Shown: in pieces, positions 57,995 to 64,000 of the stretch
Layout: the number at the start of each line of letters is the position of its first letter
Position numbering within the stretch: position 1 is the stretch's first letter
Source: JBBDYG01 sp040901765
GTDB lineage: Bacteria > Planctomycetota > Planctomycetia > Pirellulales > Lacipirellulaceae
Length of the DNA stretch: 64,000 bases
Assembly (NCBI GenBank): GCA_040901765.1
Contig: JBBDYG010000106.1
Location: 11,775 to 75,774, forward strand
Reading direction: 5' to 3'
Translations under genes and position numbers: made by a program
The notes under the pieces: model-generated
Seen by the model: the letters and a program-made list of their open reading frames with translations, nothing else
What the model was told of the DNA's origin: nothing
Databases searched by the model: none

Positions 57995-59023
57995 ATGCCC
58001 CGAATGTTTGCCAAGTTGCTGTTTGCGACAGCCGCGGTATTGGGTTCGTTTGCTTTCGTGACCGCAGCGCCGTTTGTGCCTGGCACGGGCCATTTTCTCG
58101 AAGATTGCAGTGACACGTTCGAGGCCGAAGACTGGAGCTACACCTATCAGCACCCCAAGAGTAGCCACGAGCAGGACGAGAACCAACGCGCCCCGGGCGG
58201 CCGCAGCAATAGTGGCCTGTGGCATGAAGGGGCGATGCGGGGCACGCCCGACCTCGTGAAGCGAGTTCCGACGCCGCCGGGTGGCCTCGATGGCAGCACC
58301 GGCGCGCTACTGATGGCCACCAAGCTCTCCGGAATTCCGGGACGGCTAACCAACCAGCAGCAGCAGGACGACCTGCTCATGAAATTCGACCGCCGGCTCG
58401 GCCGGACCATACCCGTCTCGTGGCAGCCAAGCTGCCTGGTGCGGGTTTACCTGCCGCCCTTCGAGGAGTGGGAGAACCGCTCGGGTCCGTCGTTTGGCAT
58501 GCGGGCCGATTGCGTAGGACGCTCGGGTGACGGCAAGAACGAAGACTATTGGCCTGGCATGTTCATCTTGTTCCAAAGCGAAACCAGCCGCGGAAACGAC
58601 GTTGACTCGGCGAAATTGACCGTGCGGGCCAACCAACGGGGCAACGACCTGCGCAGCCATGATATTGCCGAACCGGGCTGGTGGACGCTCGGCATGTCAT
58701 TCACATCCGATGGCCAGATTCACTTTTACGCCCGCCAGGGCGTCGAACCACTCACGTCGGAAGATCATCTCCACTCAGGATATCCCTACGGTTACCGCTG
58801 CACGACGTTCAACAACTTCTTCTTCAACGTGGCGAATTGGGATAACGGAAAATCGTGGTCGACGCAGTGGGTGATCGACGATCCCGAGGTCTACGTGATT
58901 CCCCCCCAGGGGCAGAGCGTTGCGAATCTGTATCGCAAGCGGCCGCAATCGCAGGCCAGCCGCCCGCAAACGAGGAACGCCCAGCCACGGCAGGGGCAAA
59001 ATCGCATGGGAACGCGGCGCTAG
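57995..59023 (+). CDS. Secreted hypothetical protein, planctomycete type
   Basis: The 342-residue protein has a signal peptide (MPRMFAKLLFATAAVLGSFA, then FVTAAP). Its aromatic-rich domain includes DTFEAEDWSYTYQHPKSSHE, YWPGMFILFQSETSRGND, IAEPGWWTLGMSFTSDGQIH and FNNFFFNVANWDNGKSWSTQ. The pattern recalls a beta-sandwich (LamG/concanavalin-like), but I recognise no characterised family. The C-terminus is a disordered Arg/Gln/Pro tail. GAGAAGGA precedes ATG 57995. Confidence 0.75.
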   Translation: MPRMFAKLLFATAAVLGSFAFVTAAPFVPGTGHFLEDCSDTFEAEDWSYTYQHPKSSHEQDENQRAPGGRSNSGLWHEGAMRGTPDLVKRVPTPPGGLDGSTGALLMATKLSGIPGRLTNQQQQDDLLMKFDRRLGRTIPVSWQPSCLVRVYLPPFEEWENRSGPSFGMRADCVGRSGDGKNEDYWPGMFILFQSETSRGNDVDSAKLTVRANQRGNDLRSHDIAEPGWWTLGMSFTSDGQIHFYARQGVEPLTSEDHLHSGYPYGYRCTTFNNFFFNVANWDNGKSWSTQWVIDDPEVYVIPPQGQSVANLYRKRPQSQASRPQTRNAQPRQGQNRMGTRR

Positions 59024-59032
59024 GGATCTAGA

Positions 59033-59082
59033 GTAGCACGAGTCTCCGACTCGTGAATTCACGACTCCGAGAGTCGTGCTAC
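59033..59082. repeat. Long perfect-like palindrome (GTAGCACGAGTCTCCGACTC)
   Basis: GTAGCACGAGTCTCCGACTC and GTGAATTCAC at the centre face GACTCCGAGAGTCGTGCTAC. Only two or three positions are unpaired over 50 bases. It lies 10 bases after the preceding stop; it may work as a terminator hairpin but lacks a T-tract. Confidence 0.75.
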
Positions 59083-59265
59083 ACTCCAGTGCTAGCACTG
59101 CGTCGAAGAAAACGACGCCGCGCGATTTACTTTCGGGGCATAATCCCGCATACTCTTTGCGAACTTGTCCGCAGGGACATTCGCGCGGGCACGAAGAGAA
59201 CCTGTGATTCGGCAGTTTGGTGTTGAAGCCGGTGCCGGTTCTTGACATAGCGAGGCAACTGGGCA

Positions 59266-60087
59266 ATGCCAAGACTCTCGATGAACGAATTGACCACCTT
59301 CCGGTGGTCATTCGACAAAGATATCTTTCACTACCAGAAGGCGGGTTACCAGGCGATTGGACTCTGGCGGCAAAAGTTATCGGACTTCGGCGAGGAGCGC
59401 GCGGTCGAACTGCTTGCCGAAAGCGAGTTGAAAGTTTCCAGTTTGTTTTTTGCCGGCGGGTTCACGGGCAACGATGGACGCACCCTCACCGAGAGCATTG
59501 AAGACGCTGCCGCGGCGCTACATCTCGCGGCGGAAGTGGGCGCCGCCAGTGTGACTCTCTTTACCGGCGGCCGCAACAACCACACCTTCCGCCATTCGGA
59601 GCGGCTGGTGAACACCGCTCTGGACGAATTGCTGCCACTTGCCGAGTCGCTTGAGGTGCCGCTCGCGCTAAAGCCCAAGCACCCGGCTTGCGGAGCGCAG
59701 TGGACGTTTCTCACGGACCTGCCCGCCACGCTGGCCATCGTGCAGCAGCACGATTCGCCGTGGCTCAAGATCGTTTACGATACCTACCAGTTCCCCCACG
59801 CCACGCAGTCACTCGAATTTCTTGCCGAGTTGGTCCCTTACTTGGCGCTCGTTCACGTCGCCGATGGCGGTGTTACACGCACGTTCGACCAGGAGCAATG
59901 CCTGCTGGGCGACGGAAATATTCGGCTGGAAGAAATAGTGACCGCGTTGCTCGAGGCGGGCTACGACGGTGATTTTGAGGTCAAACTCTCGGGATCGGAA
60001 ATCGAAGGGACTCCGTATCACGAGATTCTACAGCGGTCGCAGCAAAAAATGTCGAACTGCTTGCGTACCCTGGCCCATTCTGGGTAG
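59266..60087 (+). CDS. Sugar phosphate isomerase/epimerase (TIM barrel)
   Basis: The 273-residue protein belongs to the AP-endonuclease-2/xylose-isomerase-like TIM-barrel family. Visible segments are TTFRWSFDKDIFHYQKAGYQ at the start, VTLFTGGRNNHTFR, LALKPKHPACGAQW, IVYDTYQFPHATQ with the Asp ligand, HVADGGVTR, and FEVKLSGSEIEG with the final acidic ligand. The His, Asp and Glu metal positions are consistent with an isomerase or epimerase; substrate unknown. ATG 59266 or 59281 may be the start. Confidence 0.82.
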   Translation: MPRLSMNELTTFRWSFDKDIFHYQKAGYQAIGLWRQKLSDFGEERAVELLAESELKVSSLFFAGGFTGNDGRTLTESIEDAAAALHLAAEVGAASVTLFTGGRNNHTFRHSERLVNTALDELLPLAESLEVPLALKPKHPACGAQWTFLTDLPATLAIVQQHDSPWLKIVYDTYQFPHATQSLEFLAELVPYLALVHVADGGVTRTFDQEQCLLGDGNIRLEEIVTALLEAGYDGDFEVKLSGSEIEGTPYHEILQRSQQKMSNCLRTLAHSG

Positions 60088-60096
60088 CATTGAAGC

Positions 60097-60175
60097 GCTA
60101 TCGGCCTTCGGCTATCGGCCAGAGGTTGCCTGTTTTTCTGGCCGATAGCCGACAGCCGACAGCCGACAGCTGACA
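60097..60175. repeat. Palindromic repeat family A, copy 3
   Basis: GCTATCGGCCTTCGGCTATC and GGCCAGAGG face TTCTGGCCGATAGCCGACAG and CCGACAGCCGACAGC. It fills the spacer between the isomerase and the ArfB-like gene. Confidence 0.85.
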
Positions 60176-60192
60176 ACGGGGGGATTCTTCTC

Positions 60193-60624
60193 GTGCGTAA
60201 GGATCTCGTTGTTACCTCCCGGCTCATTGTGCCGGCGCTGGAACTACGATTCTCGTTCGCCCGTAGCGGCGGACCCGGGGGACAAAATGTCAACAAGGTC
60301 AACTCCAAGGCGGTTCTGCGTTGGAACGTAACGTCGTCCGCGTCGATTCCCGAGTCGATTCGGTCTCGATTTCTGGTGCAGCAGCGGAACCGCATCAATG
60401 ATGAGGGTGATTTAGTCGTCACGAGCGAGCGCTATCGCGATCAATTACGGAACGTGGCTGATTGTCTCGCGAAGCTGCGCGACATGATCCGCGCCGCTGC
60501 AACGCCACCGCGGCGACGCATACCCACCAAAACGCCCCGCGGAGTCAAAGAGTCGCGGCTTCGCACCAAACGCGAAACGGCGGAAAAGAAATCGCGCCGC
60601 CGCCCGCCGCCCACAGTCGAGTAG
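60193..60624 (+). CDS. arfB: ArfB-like alternative ribosome-rescue factor
   Basis: The 143-residue protein has the peptidyl-tRNA hydrolase domain with the catalytic GGQ in SGGPGGQNVNKVNSKAVLRW and a basic C-terminal tail (ETAEKKSRRRPPPTVE). Short proteins with this plan (ArfB/YaeJ) free ribosomes stalled without a stop codon; the tail enters the empty mRNA channel. The GTG start at 60193 gives the normal N-terminus (LVVTSRLIVPALELRFSFAR). It is not a full release factor because it lacks codon-recognition domains. Confidence 0.9.
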   Translation: MRKDLVVTSRLIVPALELRFSFARSGGPGGQNVNKVNSKAVLRWNVTSSASIPESIRSRFLVQQRNRINDEGDLVVTSERYRDQLRNVADCLAKLRDMIRAAATPPRRRIPTKTPRGVKESRLRTKRETAEKKSRRRPPPTVE

Positions 60625-60653
60625 CGGCGGCTTCCAGCCGCCGCGTGTGTTTT
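60624..60653 (+). terminator. Hairpin after the ArfB-like gene
   Basis: A perfect 9-bp stem GCGGCGGCT-TCC-AGCCGCCGC (60624-60644) is followed by GTGTGTTTT. It may terminate the gene. The remaining stretch to 61010 (about 360 bases) contains an unusual TTTTTTTT run near 60730 and no gene. Confidence 0.4.
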
Positions 60654-61010
60654 GCGCAATCCCGCGTGATCCTGTCCGGTTTAGCACGCACGGCTTGCGC
60701 ATTTTCGCCAGTCTGCAATCGAGTTTGCGCGACTTGCAGTTTTTTTTGTGCCATCGACTTGGACTGGGTAGTAAAGTGCGCCGAATCGGGTATCATAAGG
60801 ATCGTCGGACTCGTTTGGTGCAGTGCCTGATATTTATCCTCCTTGCTCATCTTTGTTCGCTGCACGATTCGTTGATGGAATATTGATCGGACTGTCATCC
60901 GTGCGTTGACTTGCGTCGCCCGTTGTTGGATGCATTGCGGAGCCAGCGCGTTCGCGGTCGATGCCCGCGCAGTCAACTTGGAGTCTCGTCACTAGTGGAG
61001 GGTCGTTGAT

Positions 61011-61472
61011 ATGGCACTGCAACTTACGGAATCAGTAGCCGGCGCAAGTTCGATGGAGCATGAGATACTCCAACACGTGAAGGCGGCGCTGCGCGTGACC
61101 ATCGACTGGAAGGCGCCGTCGGTGAGCCTTCCTCGCAAAATCTCCAGCGTGCGATTTACCCTCAAGTCTTTCAATCGTCACATTGAGCGGTTAATGGCAT
61201 TGGAGGAAGAAGGCGGCTACCTAAGCGGGTTAATTGAACAGAAGCCGCACCTGCAAGACCGCGTGGACAAGCTGGCTGGCGACCACGCCCGGCTCCGTGC
61301 TCGGATCCGCCGGATCGTGCCTGCGCTCGAAGAATTGAACGAGTGGCAGGAAATGGACTTCGACCGGGCGTGCGAAGAAATCCGGGCCATGCTCGCGGAA
61401 GTGGACCGCCACGATGCTCAAGAGATTGAGCTGCTTCAGGAACTCTGCTCCGACGAAGGCGGCGAGGGCTGA
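61011..61472 (+). CDS. Hypothetical helical protein
   Basis: The 153-residue protein starts MALQLTESVAGASSMEHEIL and is almost wholly alpha-helical, with long amphipathic stretches such as SFNRHIERLMALEEEGGYLS and DKLAGDHARLRARIRRIVPA. The His/Glu spacing faintly recalls four-helix metal proteins, but no hemerythrin motif is complete. I recognise no family. The long leader (385 bases) may hold the promoter. A family B repeat follows. Confidence 0.65.
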   Translation: MALQLTESVAGASSMEHEILQHVKAALRVTIDWKAPSVSLPRKISSVRFTLKSFNRHIERLMALEEEGGYLSGLIEQKPHLQDRVDKLAGDHARLRARIRRIVPALEELNEWQEMDFDRACEEIRAMLAEVDRHDAQEIELLQELCSDEGGEG

Positions 61473-61482
61473 TTGGAGAGGG

Positions 61483-61556
61483 GCTAGGGGCTTGGGGCTA
61501 GGGGTCAGGGGAAGACCAAGCGGCGAATCCGCAATTGCATTTCCCCCGACTCCCCC
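61483..61556. repeat. Repeat family B, copy 3
   Basis: GGCTAGGGGCTTGGGGCTAG and GGGTCAGGGGAAGACC precede GCGGCGAATCCGCAATTGCA and TTTCCCCCGACTCCCC. The centre again contains, in reverse, the GAAATGCAANTGCGG core. It links this spacer with 15643-15690 and 28578-28681. Confidence 0.75.
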
Positions 61557-61697
61557 CTTACCGCCACCTTGCATGCCAGCGCGCCACGGATGCGCACTAA
61601 TCTTGGCGTACTGATACTCGCCTCCCACCCCCCCAAGTGACTACAATACTATTGGCTGGATGTAGTTTCAGTGTGGCATCAATGGAGAGCATTCCAG

Positions 61698-62444
61698 ATG
61701 GCGAAGCGTCCGCAGCACTTGGACGACATATTCGGGGATTGGCCCTACGAGTTTGGCGATGTAGCGGCGCGGAAAGTCCGCGGACGCGATGGGCGAGCGG
61801 TGCTCCAGTTGCGGCTCGACATGGGTCTGCTGCAAATGGAGGCCGACGGTCGGCCCGATGGGGCACGCCCGGAAGGTTTTTCGACCTACTACGATTACCT
61901 CCTTGCCCTGGCGTTCGAGGAGGGAGAGAAGTTCGAACTCGACGAGGCTCGCTGCGTGGAAATCGACCGCGAGTTCGTGCAGTTTTACCACCGCCGGATT
62001 TGCTGGATGGCGCTCCGCGACTTTCGCCGGGCGGTCGCCGATGCCGAGCACACGCTGGCGCTCATGGATTTCAGTTCTGCCCACGCGCCGGAAGACGAAT
62101 GGGCGGAAATGCACGAACAGTACCGGCCGTTCGTCATTTTCCATCACACGCAAGCCGCCGCGCTTGCGGAAGTGGATGATCTCCATCCAGAAAAAGCTGT
62201 CGAGGTCATTGAAAGCGGGCTGGGACGGATGCAAGCCGCCTTTGCGCGGCAAGAAATGGACGAAGAATTTGATGACGACGAGTTGGTCGTCAAGCTTCGC
62301 GAAATGAAAGACGCCCTCGCCAATCACTACGAACTAGAGCCGCCCCTTACCGAACAACTCGACGAGGCGGTGGCCCAAGAACAGTACGAACTGGCCGCTG
62401 AAATCCGCGACCGCATTGCTCGCCACTCGAAGCGCAAGGTGTAG
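61698..62444 (+). CDS. UVR-domain (UvrB/UvrC motif) protein
   Basis: The 248-residue protein has an N-terminal region with ARKVRGRDGRAVLQLRLDMG and a helical middle of about 120 residues (EDEWAEMHEQYRPFVIFHHT, AALAEVDDLHPEKAVEVIES). The C-terminal UVR motif reads LTEQLDEAVAQEQYELAAEI, followed by RDRI. UVR motifs mediate protein contacts in UvrB/UvrC and in McsA/ClpC partners, so this may be an adaptor rather than a repair enzyme. ATG 61698 has GGAGAG 9 bases upstream. Confidence 0.8.
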   Translation: MAKRPQHLDDIFGDWPYEFGDVAARKVRGRDGRAVLQLRLDMGLLQMEADGRPDGARPEGFSTYYDYLLALAFEEGEKFELDEARCVEIDREFVQFYHRRICWMALRDFRRAVADAEHTLALMDFSSAHAPEDEWAEMHEQYRPFVIFHHTQAAALAEVDDLHPEKAVEVIESGLGRMQAAFARQEMDEEFDDDELVVKLREMKDALANHYELEPPLTEQLDEAVAQEQYELAAEIRDRIARHSKRKV

Positions 62445-62530
62445 CGGCCGTTTCGCATGCCACTCTTCGCCATTGCCCCTTGCCTATCGAGTAACTGCAT
62501 TTTTCATCCCGGCGGGATGACAGCCATTAG

Positions 62531-62594
62531 CCGGTGGTCGCGCAGCACACCACCGGAAATCAGATTATGTCCCGCACGACCCCGGTAGGGGTCG
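62531..62594. repeat. Two small palindromes after the UVR-domain gene
   Basis: CCGGTGGT at 62531-62538 faces ACCACCGG at 62549-62556. CGACCCC-GGTA-GGGGTCG is a perfect 18-base palindrome at 62577-62594. They open a 940-base gene-free stretch (62445-63383) that is otherwise filled by the large nested inverted repeat. Confidence 0.7.
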
Positions 62595-62675
62595 CAGCAA
62601 TTTCGGACGTAGCGAGATGGCTGGCACCCCTACCGGGCAACGCCGTGCAGGATTTTGGCCAAAGGCCAACGTCAT

Positions 62676-62999
62676 CGTAGCCTGGGGCAACGCCCTCGTT
62701 GTTCTACACAAGTCACAAATAGGATTTTCATTGCGATCGTTGGGTGTCTTTACGCCAAGGGCGTTGCGTCCTCCAGCCCAGGGTTGCGCAGCTACCCTGG
62801 GTTGGCTGGCTCCTTGCATGCTTTACCCCAACGGGGTTACGCCGGAGGCCATAACCCCGTTGGGGTAAATGCGACCAAATTCGGCATGGAACCCAGGGTA
62901 GTCCGCTGCGGCGGACAACCCTGGGCTGGAGGGCGTAACCGCTTCGCGGTAGGAAAGCAGAAGTTGTGTAGAACAACGAGGGCGATGCCCCAGGCTACG
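62676..62999. repeat. Large nested inverted repeat (about 324 bases)
   Basis: Three concentric pairs of arms are visible. Outer: a 34-base arm at 62676-62709 faces 62966-62999 with one mismatch (starts CGTAGCCTGGGGCAACG). Middle: CCTCCAGCCCAGGGTTG at 62770-62786 faces CAACCCTGGGCTGGAGG at 62916-62932, and ACCCTGGGTT faces AACCCAGGGT. Inner: TTTACCCCAACGGGGTTA at 62822-62839 faces TAACCCCGTTGGGGTAAA at 62852-62869. Each pair is near-perfect, so the region could form a long cruciform or RNA hairpin. No gene lies in it. Confidence 0.85.
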
Positions 63000-63383
63000 C
63001 TGAGAACAGGCCTTCGGCCAAAAAGCCCGAGTGTTCTTGAACTGTTCCGTAGGCGGTTCCTGTTTTGCACCCCACGCCGCCTAAAGGCGGAACTACGAAC
63101 GGGACTGCCTCGTCATTAGCTCTAGTTGCCAGTCAGCCGACCGGTTCAGTACAATAGGAGCGATCCCGCTCACCAAAAGGGCAATCTGAAAGGACTGGTG
63201 ATGCAGTGAACATAAATACAGTTTCGGGGGGGGGTCGCCCTCAGGAGCCGGACGAAGCGCTCGACGAGCAGCGGCCGTAGCTGCGCGACGAGACGCCCTG
63301 CAGCCTTGTCAATCCGGACTTCACCGCCGACTGCGCGTTCCTAGGCCAGCCGGACATTCCACGCTCGGATACCCAAGCGCCTG
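63000..63383. other. Gene-free stretch before the 135-residue hypothetical
   Basis: It contains CCGCCTAAAGGCGGAACTAC near 63077 (related to 47617-47636) and a run of nine G at about 63225. A short open frame after 63280 has no start codon or family resemblance. I see no RNA gene or promoter I can defend. Confidence 0.45.
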
Positions 63384-63791
63384 ATGGAAACTCCTTCCCA
63401 ATCAATGCGAGTCTTGGCACGGCGATTGCTGGCTTTGGAAGCAGCCCGCCAGAGCGCCACCGATGCGCGCGTGCATGAAGCGGTGGAGGTGTGCGAGAAA
63501 TTGCGCGTCTCCCTCACACGATTTGCCGGTGCCGACGGCTTCAACGCGCTCTTGCGGCGGGCGCTGGCCCTGGCCCGCGCGGAAATCCCCGGGGTGCATA
63601 ACATTCAGGTCAAGGCCGAAGGTTGTCTGGACGGACTCGAAGAGTTCGTAGCTGAGTCGGGCAGCGTCGGGGTCGATGCGGCCGTCGCGATCACGGCCCA
63701 TCTGCTCGGACTGCTGGTGACTTTGATCGGCGAACCCCTCACGCTGCGGCTGGTCCGCGAGGCTTGGCCCGACGCATCGTTGGACCAATAG
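63384..63791 (+). CDS. Hypothetical protein upstream of a KaiC-like gene
   Basis: The 135-residue protein is helical, starting METPSQSMRVLARRLLALEA. It includes HEAVEVCEKLRVSLTRFAGA, GFNALLRRALALARAEIPGV and a hydrophobic end AVAITAHLLGLLVTLIGEPL. The hydrophobic stretch may be a buried helix rather than a membrane segment. No family is recognised. It ends 20 bases before a KaiC-like ATPase gene, so it probably belongs to the same operon and may be its partner. An internal Met at residue 8 is an alternative start. Confidence 0.7.
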   Translation: METPSQSMRVLARRLLALEAARQSATDARVHEAVEVCEKLRVSLTRFAGADGFNALLRRALALARAEIPGVHNIQVKAEGCLDGLEEFVAESGSVGVDAAVAITAHLLGLLVTLIGEPLTLRLVREAWPDASLDQ

Positions 63792-63811
63792 TACTGTAGA
63801 ATCGAGGTTGT

Positions 63812-64000
63812 ATGAGCACGCGCCCTGAAACAGAACCCCGACACGAACGGGTTGAGATTCGGCAATTGCCCACCGGCGTGCCGGGCCTCGATGAAATTCT
63901 TGGCGGCGGCCTGCCCGAATACTCGTTCAACATCATCGCCGGCGCTCCCGGTAGCGGCAAAACCACGCTGGCGCACCAGCTCATGTTCGCCAACGCGACT
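63812..64000 (+). CDS. KaiC-like RecA-fold ATPase, N-terminal fragment
   Basis: The window ends after 63 codons. The visible part starts MSTRPETEPRHERVEIRQL and then shows LPTGVPGLDEILGGGLPEYS, the KaiC-family entry motif, followed by Walker A IIAGAPGSGKTTLAHQL. In other organisms such ATPases act in signalling or circadian systems and often carry response-regulator partners. The rest of the gene, including the number of KaiC domains, lies outside the window. Confidence 0.85.
   Translation, partial: MSTRPETEPRHERVEIRQLPTGVPGLDEILGGGLPEYSFNIIAGAPGSGKTTLAHQLMFANAT

Noticed and set aside
63280..63383. Short frame before the last hypothetical gene that might be a decayed sensor protein
   Set aside because: There is no start codon, no motif and only about 40 codons; it could not be supported.

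Overview
The window is about 60% GC bacterial chromosome and almost certainly comes from a planctomycete of the Pirellulales/Planctomycetales type. The evidence is the gene content: a PSCyt1-DUF1549-DUF1553 protein followed by a DUF1501 protein, a DUF1598 protein, a sulfatase, a PEP-CTERM/HAF-repeat protein, two Uma2-family proteins, a Tat-exported Gfo/Idh/MocA oxidoreductase, a TPR-ExbB-ExbD-ExbD cluster and an FHA-GAF-sigma54 activator. There are no rRNA genes, CRISPR arrays, prophage blocks or intact insertion sequences. One tRNA (Arg, anticodon UCU) is present. Ten Ns at 38660-38669 mark a scaffold gap. The window cuts a HemW-like gene at its left edge and a KaiC-like ATPase at its right edge.

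Layout. 1-5223: HemW-like end, Uma2, a purF-corA pair on the minus strand and two convergent GNAT acetyltransferases. 5295-9382: a fatty-acid cluster rpmF-fabD-fabG-acpP-fabF without plsX or fabH. 9584-15591: a second Uma2, feoA-feoB behind a Fur-box-like palindrome, a HAD-IIA phosphatase, a DUF559 nuclease-like protein and an ECF sigma factor. 16048-23689: two secreted TPR proteins, an ExbB/TolQ channel, two ExbD proteins and a sulfatase, all on the plus strand. 23710-28464: tRNA-Arg, an orphan Ntn-hydrolase-like protein, then a minus-strand Ser/Thr kinase, a caspase-fold protein and a 48-residue protein. 28694-37823: a 2-hydroxyacid dehydrogenase, a DoxX-like protein, a Gfo/Idh/MocA protein, DUF1598, the sigma54 activator and an NTF2-like protein. 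37824-41052: a gene-poor stretch with a PEP-CTERM remnant, the gap, ndk, two tandem paralogous membrane proteins and an HTH remnant. 41081-51000: nfo, a TroABCD-like metal ABC operon, a GNAT, an M16 peptidase pair and a PIN-type toxin-antitoxin pair. 51085-64000: the cytochrome/DUF1549 and DUF1501 pair, HAF/PEP-CTERM protein, CbiX-like chelatase, TIM-barrel isomerase, ArfB-like factor, several planctomycete hypotheticals and the KaiC-like start.

Three things stand out. First, both membrane subunits of the metal ABC transporter carry a complete DtxR/MntR-like winged helix plus metal-sensing domain at their C-termini, so the regulator that normally follows a tro/mnt operon appears to be built into the permeases. 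Second, a Ser/Thr kinase, a secreted caspase-fold protein with an EF-hand-like loop, and a mini-protein form a compact minus-strand module. Third, the intergenic spaces are packed with at least seven families of palindromic elements. Some copies reach into genes: one is translated inside the DUF1549 protein, one forms the C-terminus of the DUF559 protein and one supplies the stop codon of a permease.
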